Counted from the first letter of the stretch, positions 1 through 9,391 are shown. The stretch is DNA of 64,000 nt from JAFGXF01 sp963732595 (GCA_963732595.1 CAVSZZ010000002.1:1-64000), one strand, 5' to 3'. A program made the numbers and translations. Notes: generated by a model not told the origin, from the letters alone.

Positions 1-2
1 TC

Positions 3-446
3 ATGGATTATGCCTCACGCACGGTGGTCGTGCGCAACACCATCACGCGTTCGAGTCCCGGGGTATGGATCCGGCAGGGCACGATGAATACCCTGCGGGC
101 CAACGCGATCTATGACAATACCTCCGCCGGCATCCAGCTGCTGGATGGCGGCAACCAAATGCTGGCCGCGCCGGTCATCACGGGCCTGACCCCGGCCGGC
201 GTCACGGGTACGGCCTGTGCCAACTGCCTGGTGGAGGTGTTCTCGGATATCGGCAGCCAGGGCCGGCGATATGAAGGGGCGGCCTGGGCGGATGGCAGCG
301 GGAACTTCAGCCTGACCGGGATCATCTTCGGCGTTAACGTGACCGCCACGGCCACAGACGCCCAGGGCAACACCTCGTCATTTTCTGCCCCGGTCGGCAC
401 CAGTTGGACTTGGTTCGTGAACAACCTGCCGTTGATCAGAAGGTAA
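3..446 (+). CDS. C-terminal part of a right-handed beta-helix surface protein (5' end outside window)
   Basis: The reading frame is open from the first bases of the window, so this is the C-terminal portion of a longer protein. The first ~60 residues have the short N-T-I/N-A-I-Y-D-N turns typical of right-handed parallel beta-helix repeats (VRNTITRSS, RANAIYDNTSAGIQL). They are followed by an Ig-like segment (PAGVTGTACANCLVEVFSD ... TATDAQGNTSSFS) of the kind found at the end of secreted polymorphic-repeat proteins. No membrane anchor is visible at the C-terminus (WFVNNLPLIRR). The role is probably extracellular or surface-associated; the ligand cannot be told. The ATG at position 3 is most likely an internal methionine. 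Confidence 0.65.
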   Translation: MDYASRTVVVRNTITRSSPGVWIRQGTMNTLRANAIYDNTSAGIQLLDGGNQMLAAPVITGLTPAGVTGTACANCLVEVFSDIGSQGRRYEGAAWADGSGNFSLTGIIFGVNVTATATDAQGNTSSFSAPVGTSWTWFVNNLPLIRR

Positions 447-493
447 GTTGGACGTAGGGGCGAGTAAGCACGGGGAGATAAATCTTATATTAT

Positions 494-523
494 CGTAGGG
501 GCGCACAGCTGTGCGCCCCTACG
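494..523. repeat. 30-bp perfect palindrome of the GTAGGGGCGCAC family
   Basis: The arms CGTAGGGGCGCACAG and CTGTGCGCCCCTACG form a perfect inverted repeat in the gap between two convergent genes. Near-copies lie at 6561-6588 and 53709-53730. It could act as a bidirectional terminator hairpin, but there is no clear T-run, so a dispersed intergenic repeat is the safer call. Confidence 0.85.
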
Positions 524-559
524 GATTATACGAATCCCTTTTTACTGTGCCGGCGTTGG

Positions 560-650
560 CAGATTAGGCTGCGAAATCCCCCGGGTGGGACGCTCTTCAG
601 AGCGTCACTCCGGGGGACACCGCGAGCACAGCGAGCAGGTGTAAGTGTTT
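560..650. repeat. GC-rich hairpin-mosaic repeat
   Basis: A CCCCCGGG ... CCGGGGG frame encloses the smaller hairpin GACGCTCT/AGAGCGTC, followed by a GCGAGC...GCGAGC duplication. The same architecture, with different loop sequences, recurs near 4740, 12250, 23600, 24080, 53455 and 53755. No coding function is visible. Confidence 0.6.
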
Positions 651-679
651 CGAAAATATAGAAAATAAAAGGTGCAGTC

Positions 680-1375
680 CTATTGTGCTGGCGTTGGCAG
701 GTTTGGTTGAGAAATGCTCCCGCCATAGCTGCCCGCATAATATGGCAGTGACTCCGGCAGTGTCTTCACCTTCAAATATTCAGCGAGGCTCCCGACCACG
801 TCACCCGGGATCTTGTTGCGCTCGGTGTTATACGCTTGCACGGCATCATTCCAATCCGTGCCGCAGGCGTCGATCTTGTTGTACTGCTCGCTGGCGGTGG
901 CCATGGCGGCCAGTACGGGGGCATCGCTCACCTGCGCCAGGGGTGCCTCCTGGAAGGCCTGTACGAACAGGTTGAACCCGCCGGCAACGCTGTCGGGCAA
1001 GGCATTCTGGGCTGCCAGAGCGCCCAGGTCCAGCGAGGCGGCCGGCAGCGGATTGCCATTGGCATCCTTGTAATTCATGAGGGTCTCGGCCAGGCGGGCT
1101 GAGGAACTATCCAGGGCCTCCCGCCACACCTTGGCCTTCTCGACGTCGGCCTGCTGGTAATTCTGCAGGAAGACGGCCTGGGTATAGATGGTGCCCATGG
1201 CTGTATCCACGCACAGCTGGAAGTTGGAGGCATATTTCTGGGCATTCTGATAAGCCGTGATCAGCGTGTGATATTCATTCACCACACTCTTGGCCGTGTT
1301 GAGGATGGCCGAGCAGCCGCTCAGGGCCAGCGCAAGGATCAACAGCATCGTCATCCCGAACTCGATCTTCTTCAT
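680..1375 (-). CDS. LemA-like lipoprotein
   Basis: A 231-residue protein with a lipoprotein signal peptide: the lipobox LSGC puts the lipidated cysteine at residue 21. The body is helical and resembles the LemA family. An early segment reads AYQNAQKYASNF, and the C-terminal WNDAVQAYNTERNKIPGDVV matches the usual LemA tail (YN-x-R-N-x-IPG) that precedes a GF/AEYLK-like stretch. LemA proteins are coiled helical membrane-anchored proteins of poorly defined role and are commonly encoded beside TPM-domain proteins, as here with the upstream gene ending at 1436. It is the last gene of a leftward operon. The family match is moderate because the N-terminal core is divergent. Confidence 0.6.
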   Translation of the reverse strand: MKKIEFGMTMLLILALALSGCSAILNTAKSVVNEYHTLITAYQNAQKYASNFQLCVDTAMGTIYTQAVFLQNYQQADVEKAKVWREALDSSSARLAETLMNYKDANGNPLPAASLDLGALAAQNALPDSVAGGFNLFVQAFQEAPLAQVSDAPVLAAMATASEQYNKIDACGTDWNDAVQAYNTERNKIPGDVVGSLAEYLKVKTLPESLPYYAGSYGGSISQPNLPTPAQ

Positions 1376-1435
1376 TTTGTTCTCTCCTTATCGATCATTA
1401 GGGTCATGTTTCATGTCCTGATTGTACAACAGCTA

Positions 1436-2041
1436 TCAGGGTGTGGGCACAGGTGCATGCGTCGCCCATAACAGCCGCAGTTCTTCATCTACATTGCGCG
1501 CAATGGAGACCAGTGCGCCATCATAGTCACCCACATTGCCATAATCCGAGGCCTCCTTGAGGCTGTCTGCATAGGCAATGGCGGTGTACCAGTACAACCA
1601 GCGCGAGATCTCGACCGTGATGCGCTGATCGCCGGGCTCGACATCCGGGCGGAGCAACCAAACGACCGCGCGGTCATCCTCAACGTCGCCCATCTTCGCC
1701 CAGCGCGCCCAATCCCGCAGCCAGATCTTCTCGTCGTTGGTGCCGCCCTTATCCAGGATGCCCGTCTGGCAGACGACCGCCACCTCGGCGATCTTCTCCA
1801 GGCGCAGCTGCTCGAACATTTCATCTGCAATTTTCACTTTGGCGGGGTCAAAACCGCAGCCGTTATCGATGATCCAATACGGCCCGAGCGCCGGGAAGGC
1901 CGGCTGCCCGGCACGCGGCTGGCCGATCTGCCATTCCGGCGTGGGTGTTGGCGTTGTCTTCGCCAGGAGCGAGCTGCAGCCGGTGATGAGGATCATCAGG
2001 CAGCCACACAGGATCGCGATGCCGGTGCGGGATAACTTCAT
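1436..2041 (-). CDS. TPM-domain lipoprotein (YgcG-like)
   Basis: About 201 residues. A lipoprotein signal (LITGC, cysteine ~22) is followed by a Thr/Pro linker and one TPM domain (YWIIDNGCGFDPAKV ... EVAVVCQTG ... LRDWARWAKMG ... DDRAVVWLLRP ... VEISRWLYWY). TPM domains occur in YgcG-type envelope proteins and in plant thylakoid phosphatase-like proteins; the bacterial role is unclear. The start is the ATG at 2041, which overlaps the stop of the preceding gene as ATGA. A much longer open frame extends upstream of it, but that is the upstream gene read in this frame after its frameshift. The pairing with a LemA-like protein is typical of this family. Confidence 0.7.
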   Translation of the reverse strand: MKLSRTGIAILCGCLMILITGCSSLLAKTTPTPTPEWQIGQPRAGQPAFPALGPYWIIDNGCGFDPAKVKIADEMFEQLRLEKIAEVAVVCQTGILDKGGTNDEKIWLRDWARWAKMGDVEDDRAVVWLLRPDVEPGDQRITVEISRWLYWYTAIAYADSLKEASDYGNVGDYDGALVSIARNVDEELRLLWATHAPVPTP

Positions 2042-3181
2042 GACGGGTCCTTCGGCTTGTTGACCAGGCCGGAGACATCGAAACCCTTGCGGCTGCAGCC
2101 AGCCCGGCCGCCACCCGCGCAGGCACAGGCGCAGCCGCGGGAAACACAGGCACAGCTGCTGCCGCGCCCGCCGAATAAGCCGCTGCCGCCGCCCGAACGG
2201 CTGGGGATCTTCACACCCCCACCGGATCGAAACACGCTGCCCCCGCCGCCCGTCCAGCCACCGCCGGTTGGAATGCCCCCGAACCAGCCGCCGCCGCGAT
2301 AGGTCCTGGCGGAACTGCCGACCGCGCGCATCACCACGAAGAGGATGACCAGGATGATCAGCGCGATGACGCACAGGCAAATGCAGGTTGTGATGCGATA
2401 GAGGGGCTGCCAGGCCGGGCAGGCTGAAATCTGTCGAACTCGCATCACCCGGCTGGCTGAAATCCGCGGTGGGCAGGCTCGATCCGGATGAACCCGACTG
2501 GGTGGGCGCTGATGAGCCGCCCGCATCCGGGTTGAAATCCGGGAAGGCTGCCCCGTCATAAACGACCGACAGCGGGTATTTTTCACCCGGCTGCAGGGCG
2601 GTTTCCCAGATGGCCTGGCCTAACTCCTGGCGAACCGGGTTGGGGGTCATGGAAACGATCAAGGCCGGATCCGCCGGCAGCAGCCAGGTCACGATCAAAT
2701 GGTCGACCGGCACCTCATCGAACCAGCCGGGCGTGAAATGGAACCCGATCTGGCCACTGGCTTCATCCACGCTTGCCAGGTCGTACTGGTGGACCTGCAC
2801 GCTGAAAGAGACGCAGTCGCCGGCATTTACCTCGCGCGGCAGGTCGACCCGGATCCGGTAATCAAAGCCTTCATCATAGGCATAGACTGAGCTGACATCT
2901 CCGCTGGAACTCACGATCTCATAGTTTTCGTTGGGCATGCCCACCATGATCCAGGTCAGCGGCCCGGCAGAGTTATCGACCACGCACCAGTCGATTCCAT
3001 AATTCATCAACAGGCTGCCATCCGGCTGGGGTTGAATGTCGACCTGGTAGACCCGGATCTCGTCGGGCGAAGCCCCGCGTTCTTCCGGCGCCGGTCCGGC
3101 TGCGGAAGCAACCCCGGCCGGCAGGCAGGTGAAAAGTATCAAGAACAGCAGGGAAAGGATGCGCATCAACCGGCAGCTCAT
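2038..3181 (-). CDS. DUF2207-like secreted/membrane protein, frameshifted
   Basis: Start ATG at 3181, with AGGAGG a few bases upstream, overlapping the upstream radical SAM stop (ATGA). A signal peptide (LMRILSLLFLILFTCLPAGVASA) is followed by a beta-rich domain (IRVYQVDIQPQPDGSLLMNY ... IMVGMPNENYEIVSSSGDV ... FHFTPGWFDE) resembling the N-terminal domain of DUF2207 proteins. A low-complexity Ser/Thr linker, one transmembrane helix (CVIALIILVILFVVMRAV) and a Gly/Ser/Cys-rich tail ending near SCACVSRGCACACAGGG follow. The helix and tail lie in a different frame from the N-terminus. The join is near 2395-2425, so one base is missing or extra there. Similar Gly-rich tails are common in TPM/DUF2207 proteins. 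Confidence 0.6.
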
Positions 3182-4581
3182 GACTTGACCTCCTGGACCG
3201 CAATGTCTTTCAGCGGGCAGCCATCCTGGAGACTCTCGCGCATCTGCCTGCACTGGCGATGATTCCAGATGTGGTGCCAGGGTTCGTTCAACAGGTTGCC
3301 CAGGCCGTCCGGATCGGACAGCCAGGACTGGCAGGGCGCAACCGCACCGTTCGGCATGACCGCCATGTTGGTCAGGCAAGCACCGCAGAACGGCTGTGCA
3401 AGTCCCAGCGTCTGGAGCTGTTTTTTCGTCAGCCAGCCGGGACTGGTGAAGGACAGGTCCAGGCCCAGGCTTTCGGCGGTCTCCACCGCTTTGCGCATTA
3501 CGTCCATCAGTTCGGCCTTCGTTAGGGCTGCGCCGGACTTGATTTGACCCCTGGCTGCGCCGGCCGGGATCAGGCCGGAACAGGAGGCATATTTCACGCC
3601 CAGCTCATGGATGAACTTGAGCGTCCTGGCATAATTTGCGTTCTTGCGGACGAGCGGGGTGTTGACGCTGACGCTCAATCCGGCTTTGAGTGCATTCCGG
3701 ATGGCCTGGACGGTCTTCTTCCAGGCGCCCACCCGGCCGACCATCTCATCGTGCACGGCGGGATCCTGGGAATACAGGGTCACCTGCACGCCGTCCAGGT
3801 TGGCGGCGAACAGCTTTTTGGCATAGGCCAGGCTGAGGTTGAAACCATTGGTGTTCAAGCGGGTGATATGCCATTTAGCATAAGCGATCAATTCGACCAG
3901 GTCCGCCCGCTGGGTGGGTTCCCCGCCGGTAAAGGTCAACTGCGAGATGCCGGCTTTCCGACATTTATCGATGATCGTTTTCCATTCTTCGGTTGAAAGG
4001 GATTGCTCGATCTGCATGGCCGGCTGCCGGGTGGCATAACAGCCCTTGCAGTGCAGCGGGCAGAGCCATTCGCCGGCTTCGATCATGGGCGACACCAGCA
4101 AGTCCATGCGGTGAGGGGCTTTCATGTGGCGTGCCAGTTCGATCAGGTCGACTTCCTGGCGCAGTTTCGGCGGTAACTCGTCGCCGTGCGCCACTGCGAT
4201 GCACAGCCCGACGACCTCGTCCAGGTCGGCCATCAGGTCCTCATCCGGAACGCCCGGGTAGAGCGCGTGCATCTCGTCCAGAACATACCGAAGCACGAGA
4301 TCCAGCTCAGCCTGCGAGAGGCGCCTGCCCGGTTCTGCTTTGGCATAGAGCACCGTTATAAAGGAACGCAGCAGGTCCGCCCAGGATGGGCCGATCAGGA
4401 ACATATGCCAGCCGTTGATGAACACCATGGAGGGGTCGCGTTTGCGGATATCGGTCTTCAGGGGGATCAGGTGGATGCGGGTCACGCCCGGCTTCTTGGG
4501 GTCGAAGGTGGCCTGCAGGGGATCTGCATCACGGGAGGCTTGATAACGATGGAGGGGCGAGAGGAGGTCTTTGACGTTCAA
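3178..4581 (-). CDS. Radical SAM/SPASM domain protein
   Basis: A 467-residue protein. The [4Fe-4S]-SAM motif CxxxCxxC is at C174, C178 and C181 (CPLHCKGCYA), followed by the SAM-binding GGEPT at ~219-223. The C-terminal region has SPASM-like cysteines (FCGACLTNMAVMPNGAVAPC ... CPL) that could hold an auxiliary cluster. The N-terminal ~160 residues have no clear assignment. SPASM enzymes usually modify peptides or proteins. No precursor peptide is visible next to it, but it is the first gene of an operon with envelope lipoproteins, which could be its substrates (inference). The stop overlaps the next start, implying translational coupling. Confidence 0.8.
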   Translation of the reverse strand: MNVKDLLSPLHRYQASRDADPLQATFDPKKPGVTRIHLIPLKTDIRKRDPSMVFINGWHMFLIGPSWADLLRSFITVLYAKAEPGRRLSQAELDLVLRYVLDEMHALYPGVPDEDLMADLDEVVGLCIAVAHGDELPPKLRQEVDLIELARHMKAPHRMDLLVSPMIEAGEWLCPLHCKGCYATRQPAMQIEQSLSTEEWKTIIDKCRKAGISQLTFTGGEPTQRADLVELIAYAKWHITRLNTNGFNLSLAYAKKLFAANLDGVQVTLYSQDPAVHDEMVGRVGAWKKTVQAIRNALKAGLSVSVNTPLVRKNANYARTLKFIHELGVKYASCSGLIPAGAARGQIKSGAALTKAELMDVMRKAVETAESLGLDLSFTSPGWLTKKQLQTLGLAQPFCGACLTNMAVMPNGAVAPCQSWLSDPDGLGNLLNEPWHHIWNHRQCRQMRESLQDGCPLKDIAVQEVKS

Positions 4582-4739
4582 GTCAGGTCCTTTATGACTA
4601 CATACGCAATAATCAGGTCACCGGTTTAAATCCCCTTGAAATTATATTCCCTTTTAAGGATTTATCGAGGCGGATATCAATCGATAATGCGCCCCCCTAC
4701 AGGTGGTAGACGAGAAATGGGGTACAGTATAAACAAAAG

Positions 4740-4850
4740 GGCGGAGCAGTGCTTCCAAGGTCGCACGCCAAAGGCGTCCAACGGAGAGCGACCGAAGGAC
4801 ATATCCTGCCCGTCGGGTACACCGTGCCGCTCCTACGAATTAACGAATGG
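4740..4850. repeat. GC-rich hairpin-mosaic repeat
   Basis: A non-coding GC-rich stretch in the 291-bp gap between 4581 and 4873, with short inverted pieces (GGTCGC...GCGACC, ACGCC...GGCGT). It resembles the mosaics listed at 560 and 23600. Nothing else was seen in the gap. Confidence 0.4.
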
Positions 4851-4872
4851 TCTAACCGGTGGTTTACCACCG

Positions 4873-6324
4873 TTACGGTAGATACAGGCTCCGTCCCGCG
4901 TCAATGAACTGATTGAAGTCAAGCATGGCTTCCCACCAGTTGCGCATTTGCTTTCCGTTGAACGAAATGCCGTTGGCGTAGCCGGGTACATTCTGCATGA
5001 ACCACTTGTAGAAGCCGGTATCTGTACAGCCCCACTGCGTGCAGTTGGCATTGACATATACTGTCAGGCTGTCATCCGGGTGCCAGGTTTCACAATTGTT
5101 GTCTGCGAAAGCCGTGGAGTCATATCGATACCCTTCGGTCGTGTTTGGCGGGGAGTGCGTGTTGCCGCAGGAGGCCCGGTAGCCAGCCAGGCTGGCACGG
5201 TCGCCGTACACTGAGAAATCATCCCAGAACAGGCTGCCGATCACATTGCTGTTGCTCGGCGGATAGCCGCGGTTTTCGGCGTAGAAGATCACGTTTTCAA
5301 GCTGGTGCAGCCGGTTATGGATGGTATTGCCCATCTCGTACTTACCGCCCGGCTGGTAGGTAAAGTTATACATCACGTAAGAATTCACACACCTGGGCAG
5401 GCGGTATTGGAGTGGTATATCTTCGTCATGCGGGTACGCATTGCTGACATCCCCATACTTGCCCGACATCTTGGACTCATCCGGGACGATAACCGCTGCG
5501 TGGTATCCATAGATCCAGACTTCCTTCACCCCGTGCCCGTCCACGTAGTCGCAGATATTGACGGCACTCAGGATCTGGTTGTAATGGGGCCGGTATTCCC
5601 CACCCCCGAGTGGATACCCGCGTGGCATTGGCAGCATGAATTCGATTTTTTCATCCGTATAGTAATTCAGAAAAATGGGGGCATTCGGTTCTTTATAGCC
5701 ATGATAGCGGGTGGCATCGCTGATCAGTTCCTGGCCAGCAGTCACCATATCCTGGGTGGCCTGCTGCATGGTGGTTATAAGCATGCCTGACCATCCGGTT
5801 TCCACCGGGTCCAGGTAAAGTGGATTGGCCGGGTCCGGTGGATAATAGGCCATGACCAGGACCGGCACACGGTGGATGACCGGCAGCTCCCAGGAGACCA
5901 GAGGCAGGTAGCTCTTGAAGGAGTCTTCTGGCGTGCCGATCAGGTGAATGGTAATGATCGTTGCATCGGTGTATTGCCCGCCGACGACTGCCCGAACCCA
6001 AACCTCAACATCTCCGGGGACGAATTTCGAATGCGCCAGCGTGTGGGGGTAGATGGCGTATTCATTGGTGGATAATTGCCCCTCGTCGCGCTGGTTTTCC
6101 CAGACCAGGGCGCCATCCTGGAAAAAGCCCCATAGATAACCGGTGGCGCCCGTCATGGGTTGGACCCGAAACAGGTACGCGCCGTTGACATCCAGGGACT
6201 GCCCATTGACAGGGTAGTCGAAAACCGGACCTGCTGCGGCTTGTGTGGTTTGTGGATATAGAAATGCAATAAATAGTAATAAGATCAAGACTTGGGTTAT
6301 GCGATGGATGTTGCGATGCAGCAT
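4873..6324 (-). CDS. Secreted protein of unknown function
   Basis: A 483-residue protein with a clear Sec signal peptide (ITQVLILLLFIAFLYPQTTQAAA). The next ~100 residues look like an Ig/fibronectin-type domain (VFDYPVNGQSL ... YLFRVQPMTGATGYLWGFF ... VEVWVRAVVGGQY). The C-terminal ~330 residues form a domain I do not recognise, rich in aromatic residues, with several conserved-looking motifs (IYGYHAAVIVPDESKM, NVIFYAENRGYPP, GSLFWDDFSVYGDRASLAGYRASCG). The late cysteines could form disulfides, which fits an extracellular location. It sits alone, in the same orientation as the operon to its left, with no shared short spacing. Confidence 0.7.
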   Translation of the reverse strand: MLHRNIHRITQVLILLLFIAFLYPQTTQAAAGPVFDYPVNGQSLDVNGAYLFRVQPMTGATGYLWGFFQDGALVWENQRDEGQLSTNEYAIYPHTLAHSKFVPGDVEVWVRAVVGGQYTDATIITIHLIGTPEDSFKSYLPLVSWELPVIHRVPVLVMAYYPPDPANPLYLDPVETGWSGMLITTMQQATQDMVTAGQELISDATRYHGYKEPNAPIFLNYYTDEKIEFMLPMPRGYPLGGGEYRPHYNQILSAVNICDYVDGHGVKEVWIYGYHAAVIVPDESKMSGKYGDVSNAYPHDEDIPLQYRLPRCVNSYVMYNFTYQPGGKYEMGNTIHNRLHQLENVIFYAENRGYPPSNSNVIGSLFWDDFSVYGDRASLAGYRASCGNTHSPPNTTEGYRYDSTAFADNNCETWHPDDSLTVYVNANCTQWGCTDTGFYKWFMQNVPGYANGISFNGKQMRNWWEAMLDFNQFIDAGRSLYLP

Positions 6325-6560
6325 TGGATGTGTCCCTCTTGAATATTGATCGAGTATAGCACTCTTTAACTACTCAGTAATAATTTTCACAATTATTGTC
6401 TGATGAGCCATTGTTATGTTCGTCCCATCTGGATTACGGGGCGCCTGCGCCTGGCGACTACGCCTGATCCCCCTAACCCTCTAAGATCGGGGGCTTACGA
6501 AGGGGGCAGTTGAGGTACGACGATCTGCGTACCCAGGTGCGGAGCTTTTCGAATATAAAA

Positions 6561-6588
6561 GTAGGGGCGCACTTCTGTGCGCCCCTAC
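6561..6588. repeat. Palindrome of the GTAGGGGCGCAC family
   Basis: Arms GTAGGGGCGCAC and GTGCGCCCCTAC with a TTCT loop, between two leftward genes. It lies just past the 3' end of the metallopeptidase gene and could cap that transcript. It is a near-copy of the palindrome at 494-523. Confidence 0.85.
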
Positions 6589-6613
6589 GGGTAATCAAAG
6601 CATATAGAAGCCG

Positions 6614-7486
6614 CTACTCGGTCCAGCCGGGGCTTTCGCAGGTGTTGGGATCGCCGGACTGGATGCCCTCCAGCAGCGCGGTGTAGCGCTGATCCGACGA
6701 CCCGTGAGTCCAGGTCTCGGGCATGACATACCCCTGGGTCTGGGCCTGGATGCGGTCATCGCCCACAGCCGCGGCAGCATCCAGGGCCTGGGTGAGCTCC
6801 TGGTCAGTCAGCTGCGACAGGTAACCGGTGTCGACGGCATGCGCGATCCACACGCCCGCCAGGCAGTCGGCCTGCAGCTCGGTGTAGACCGTCATGCTCT
6901 GCGGTCCCGTGCCGCCTGTTTCCAAAATTCCCAACAGGTTCTGGATGTGATGGCTGTATTCATGCGACACGACATAAGCCATGGCGAACGGGCCCCCACC
7001 AGCGCCAAAACGCTGCTGAAGCGTGTCGAAGAAGGCCAGGTCGAGATAGACCTGTTGATCCATCGTGCAATAAAATGGGCCCATGGCACCCTGGGCATAG
7101 CCGCAGGCTGCATCGGTTGAGCCGGAATACAGTACGGTTCGGGCCGGGGTGTACTGGATGCCCTGCTCTGCGAAGACATCAGACCAAAAGGCCTGGATGC
7201 TGTTGACGTAGCCCACCAGGGCGCAGTCGGTACGGGTGTTGGCATCCGCCCCGGTCTGGCATTCGGCCGCCAGGTCGGTGATCTGCCCGCCAGACGGGTC
7301 GCTGTAGGCTGGCTCGACCAGGGATGTGTTTACCAGGTCGCCGGGATTGAACCCGAAGATCAGGGACACCAGCAGGAGCAGCAGGCCGAGCCCACCGCCT
7401 CCCACGGCTACTTTGGCACCCGTGCTCATTCCACGCCGGTCCTGAACTTGCGAGGGATCCAATCGGGATTTCTCATTAAAAGGCAT
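6614..7486 (-). CDS. ypfJ: Neutral zinc metallopeptidase, YpfJ family
   Basis: A 290-residue protein with the layout of the YpfJ/Zn_peptidase family (PF04228). It has a short cytoplasmic N-terminus rich in charged residues, a glycine-rich stretch and one transmembrane helix (residues ~28-46), then an extracytoplasmic peptidase domain. The zinc site HExxH is visible as HEYSHH at 175-180. The family-typical AACGYAQGAMGPFYC and QADCLAGVW segments are also present. Family members are membrane-anchored putative proteases; substrates are not established. The gene stands alone. The ATG start is preceded by a GGAGGAC-like site. Confidence 0.88.
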   Translation of the reverse strand: MPFNEKSRLDPSQVQDRRGMSTGAKVAVGGGGLGLLLLLVSLIFGFNPGDLVNTSLVEPAYSDPSGGQITDLAAECQTGADANTRTDCALVGYVNSIQAFWSDVFAEQGIQYTPARTVLYSGSTDAACGYAQGAMGPFYCTMDQQVYLDLAFFDTLQQRFGAGGGPFAMAYVVSHEYSHHIQNLLGILETGGTGPQSMTVYTELQADCLAGVWIAHAVDTGYLSQLTDQELTQALDAAAAVGDDRIQAQTQGYVMPETWTHGSSDQRYTALLEGIQSGDPNTCESPGWTE

Positions 7487-7700
7487 AGGTCAGTCCTCCA
7501 TGACTCCCCGCCGATTCCAGGCGCGTTGTAACTGATCGAAGGAATATCCTGGAAACTGTGGGATTAAATATCATTATATAACCTTCGCGATTAATAGTAT
7601 AGCGTGGCTTCATCAGAGAGACATTAGAACCGGGCAGCGGATTCCCCCTGAGTGTTGCGCTGAAGCACGCCCCCCCAGGGGGATTGCAGGTCCATCGGAT

Positions 7701-8057
7701 TCACGACCGCAGGATCTTCTCCATTGCTCTTCCTTTAGCGAGCTCATCGATCAGTTTGTCCAGGTAACGTATCTTTTGCATCAACGGATCCTCAATCTCT
7801 TCCACACGGACACCACACACAACGCCTTTGATCAGTGGGCTATTCGGATTGAGGGACGGGGCTTGAGTAAAAAATGTTTCAAAATCGTTCCCCTGGTCGA
7901 TTTGCTGCTGCAAGCCCACCCGGGTATAGCCCGTCAGCCAGCAGATGATCTGGTCAACTTCTTCCCTGGTGCGATTCTTACGTTCTGCTTTTTGAACGTA
8001 GAGTGGGTATACTTTAGAAAACTTCATCGTAAATATTGAATTCCTAGGCATGACCAT
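7701..8057 (-). CDS. DUF2200 family protein
   Basis: A 118-residue soluble protein. The sequence SKVYPLYVQKAERKNRTREEVDQIICWLTGY, followed by a central F-x-x-FF and a C-terminal IRYLDKLIDELAKGRAMEKILR, is characteristic of the DUF2200 family, which has no known function. Many homologues begin near the internal MKFSKVY (residue 11), so the true start may be a few codons downstream of 8057. It is a single gene with no operon partner. The gap to its left holds a C-rich hairpin around 7645-7690. Confidence 0.8.
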   Translation of the reverse strand: MVMPRNSIFTMKFSKVYPLYVQKAERKNRTREEVDQIICWLTGYTRVGLQQQIDQGNDFETFFTQAPSLNPNSPLIKGVVCGVRVEEIEDPLMQKIRYLDKLIDELAKGRAMEKILRS

Positions 8058-8356
8058 TCCTCCGGTGGCTCGAATCCCGATAGAAGACTATCCCCTCCCT
8101 CACCTTTAATTGTAGATGCTTGCCCTGAATTTTCGTTACAGGTATCGATAAAACACTTTTCTCAATGAATAGCCTGCCTATCCCTCCCTATCAGGGCGGG
8201 ATTCACGCATCGGAGAAGAGGGTGTGAGATCGGGATGGCGCAGATCACTGAGAAACATCCCGGAACGCGATCATTGAATACAGTTCGCCAACCTTGGAAG
8301 GCCGGGCATTCTCAGAGGAGCCGTCCTTGTGGCTCATCTGGCTTTTGATGGCCAAT

Positions 8357-9391
8357 TCATTTTTTCCGACTGGTTATGATAATCAAAAATCCGACCAAAA
8401 ATAAGGCGGCAATTGCGATTGCGCCAAAGTTAACCCTGTTTCCCGTTTGATCCTGTGAAGCGGCCTTTTCCATTGGTTGGGGTGTGGCGGTTTGAACTTT
8501 TAAAGACGTCGGTGTCATCGGTGAAGCAGTGGGTGTTTCGGTGGCAGTGGACGTTGGTATTGGCTGCGTGGCGCCCTTCTGTACCAGTAATTTTTGTCCC
8601 AGGTAAATATCTGTGGAAGGCAGGTTGTTCAATCGCTGGATCTGCTCGATCTTGACCCCATACTCGATGGCGATGCTCCACAGGCTTTGCCCGTTGCCGA
8701 CTTCATGGATCACATCACCGTCCGACCGGGCGGTGGCCTGCACCACCTTCAGGATGTATTGTGGAACCAGCAGTGACTGTGCTGCCTGGGTGGCATCGCC
8801 GTACCCGGAGGACTGGATCGTCGCCAGGGCGGTCAGCGTCGGGTAGGCATCATACTGCATTTGACCGCTCGTGGTTTGCAGCGCAGTTTCCAGCACGTAA
8901 TAAATGACCGTTTGACCCCATTCGTCGATCGAAGTCGCCACGCCGGCCCCGATATCGCTGCGATGAAGGGAGAGCATCGTGTTCAGGTGTGGCTCATCCC
9001 CGGTCCATAATAGGACGGCATCCTCGGGTGTCAGGTTGGGGCCTGTGATCCAGTTCTCCGAGCGATAGCCATCCAGTGAGAGATCCCCGGATAAGGGATA
9101 GCCCAGGGATAGCAGCCATTGACCCAATGTGAGACCATTTGGGCGCCAATGTCCATTCATGCCGGCCGCGATGCCTTCAGCCTCGATCTGGGCGATCTGC
9201 ATCAGGATGGGATGGGTGGGCAGGGCGGGCACGCCGTTGGAGATGCGCAGGGCGTTGACCGCCTGGATGAGATCAGCCGCCGTGGAAGCGGATGGGGAGG
9301 TGGAATTTGACCCCTGCGCATCTGTTGTTTGAAAAGAAAACAAGACACCCAATAACACTACAATCAGCAGGATCTTCTTTAAGTTCAACAT
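8357..9391 (-). CDS. CAP-domain protein with LysM repeat and C-terminal membrane anchor
   Basis: A 344-residue protein: signal peptide (residues ~5-25); CAP/SCP domain (~38-170, with NALRISNGVPALPTHPILMQIAQIEA and the GHW segment, and a late YYVLETAL strand); LysM domain (~225-270, VIHEVGNGQSLWSIAIEYGVKIEQIQRLNN ... IYLGQKLLV); Thr/Pro linker; and a C-terminal helix with positive tail (AIAIALFLVGFLIIITSRKK-like). LysM binds peptidoglycan or related glycans, so the CAP domain is displayed at the cell surface. The catalytic status of bacterial CAP domains is uncertain. It is a single gene. The 299-bp gap to its left shows only a weak hairpin around 8180-8205. Confidence 0.85.
   Translation of the reverse strand: MLNLKKILLIVVLLGVLFSFQTTDAQGSNSTSPSASTAADLIQAVNALRISNGVPALPTHPILMQIAQIEAEGIAAGMNGHWRPNGLTLGQWLLSLGYPLSGDLSLDGYRSENWITGPNLTPEDAVLLWTGDEPHLNTMLSLHRSDIGAGVATSIDEWGQTVIYYVLETALQTTSGQMQYDAYPTLTALATIQSSGYGDATQAAQSLLVPQYILKVVQATARSDGDVIHEVGNGQSLWSIAIEYGVKIEQIQRLNNLPSTDIYLGQKLLVQKGATQPIPTSTATETPTASPMTPTSLKVQTATPQPMEKAASQDQTGNRVNFGAIAIAALFLVGFLIIITSRKK

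Noticed and set aside
1436..3379. One 647-codon open frame across two genes
   Set aside because: It joins the N-terminal half of the DUF2207-like protein with the TPM gene through an out-of-frame Arg-rich stretch; comparison of frames shows two genes with a frameshift.
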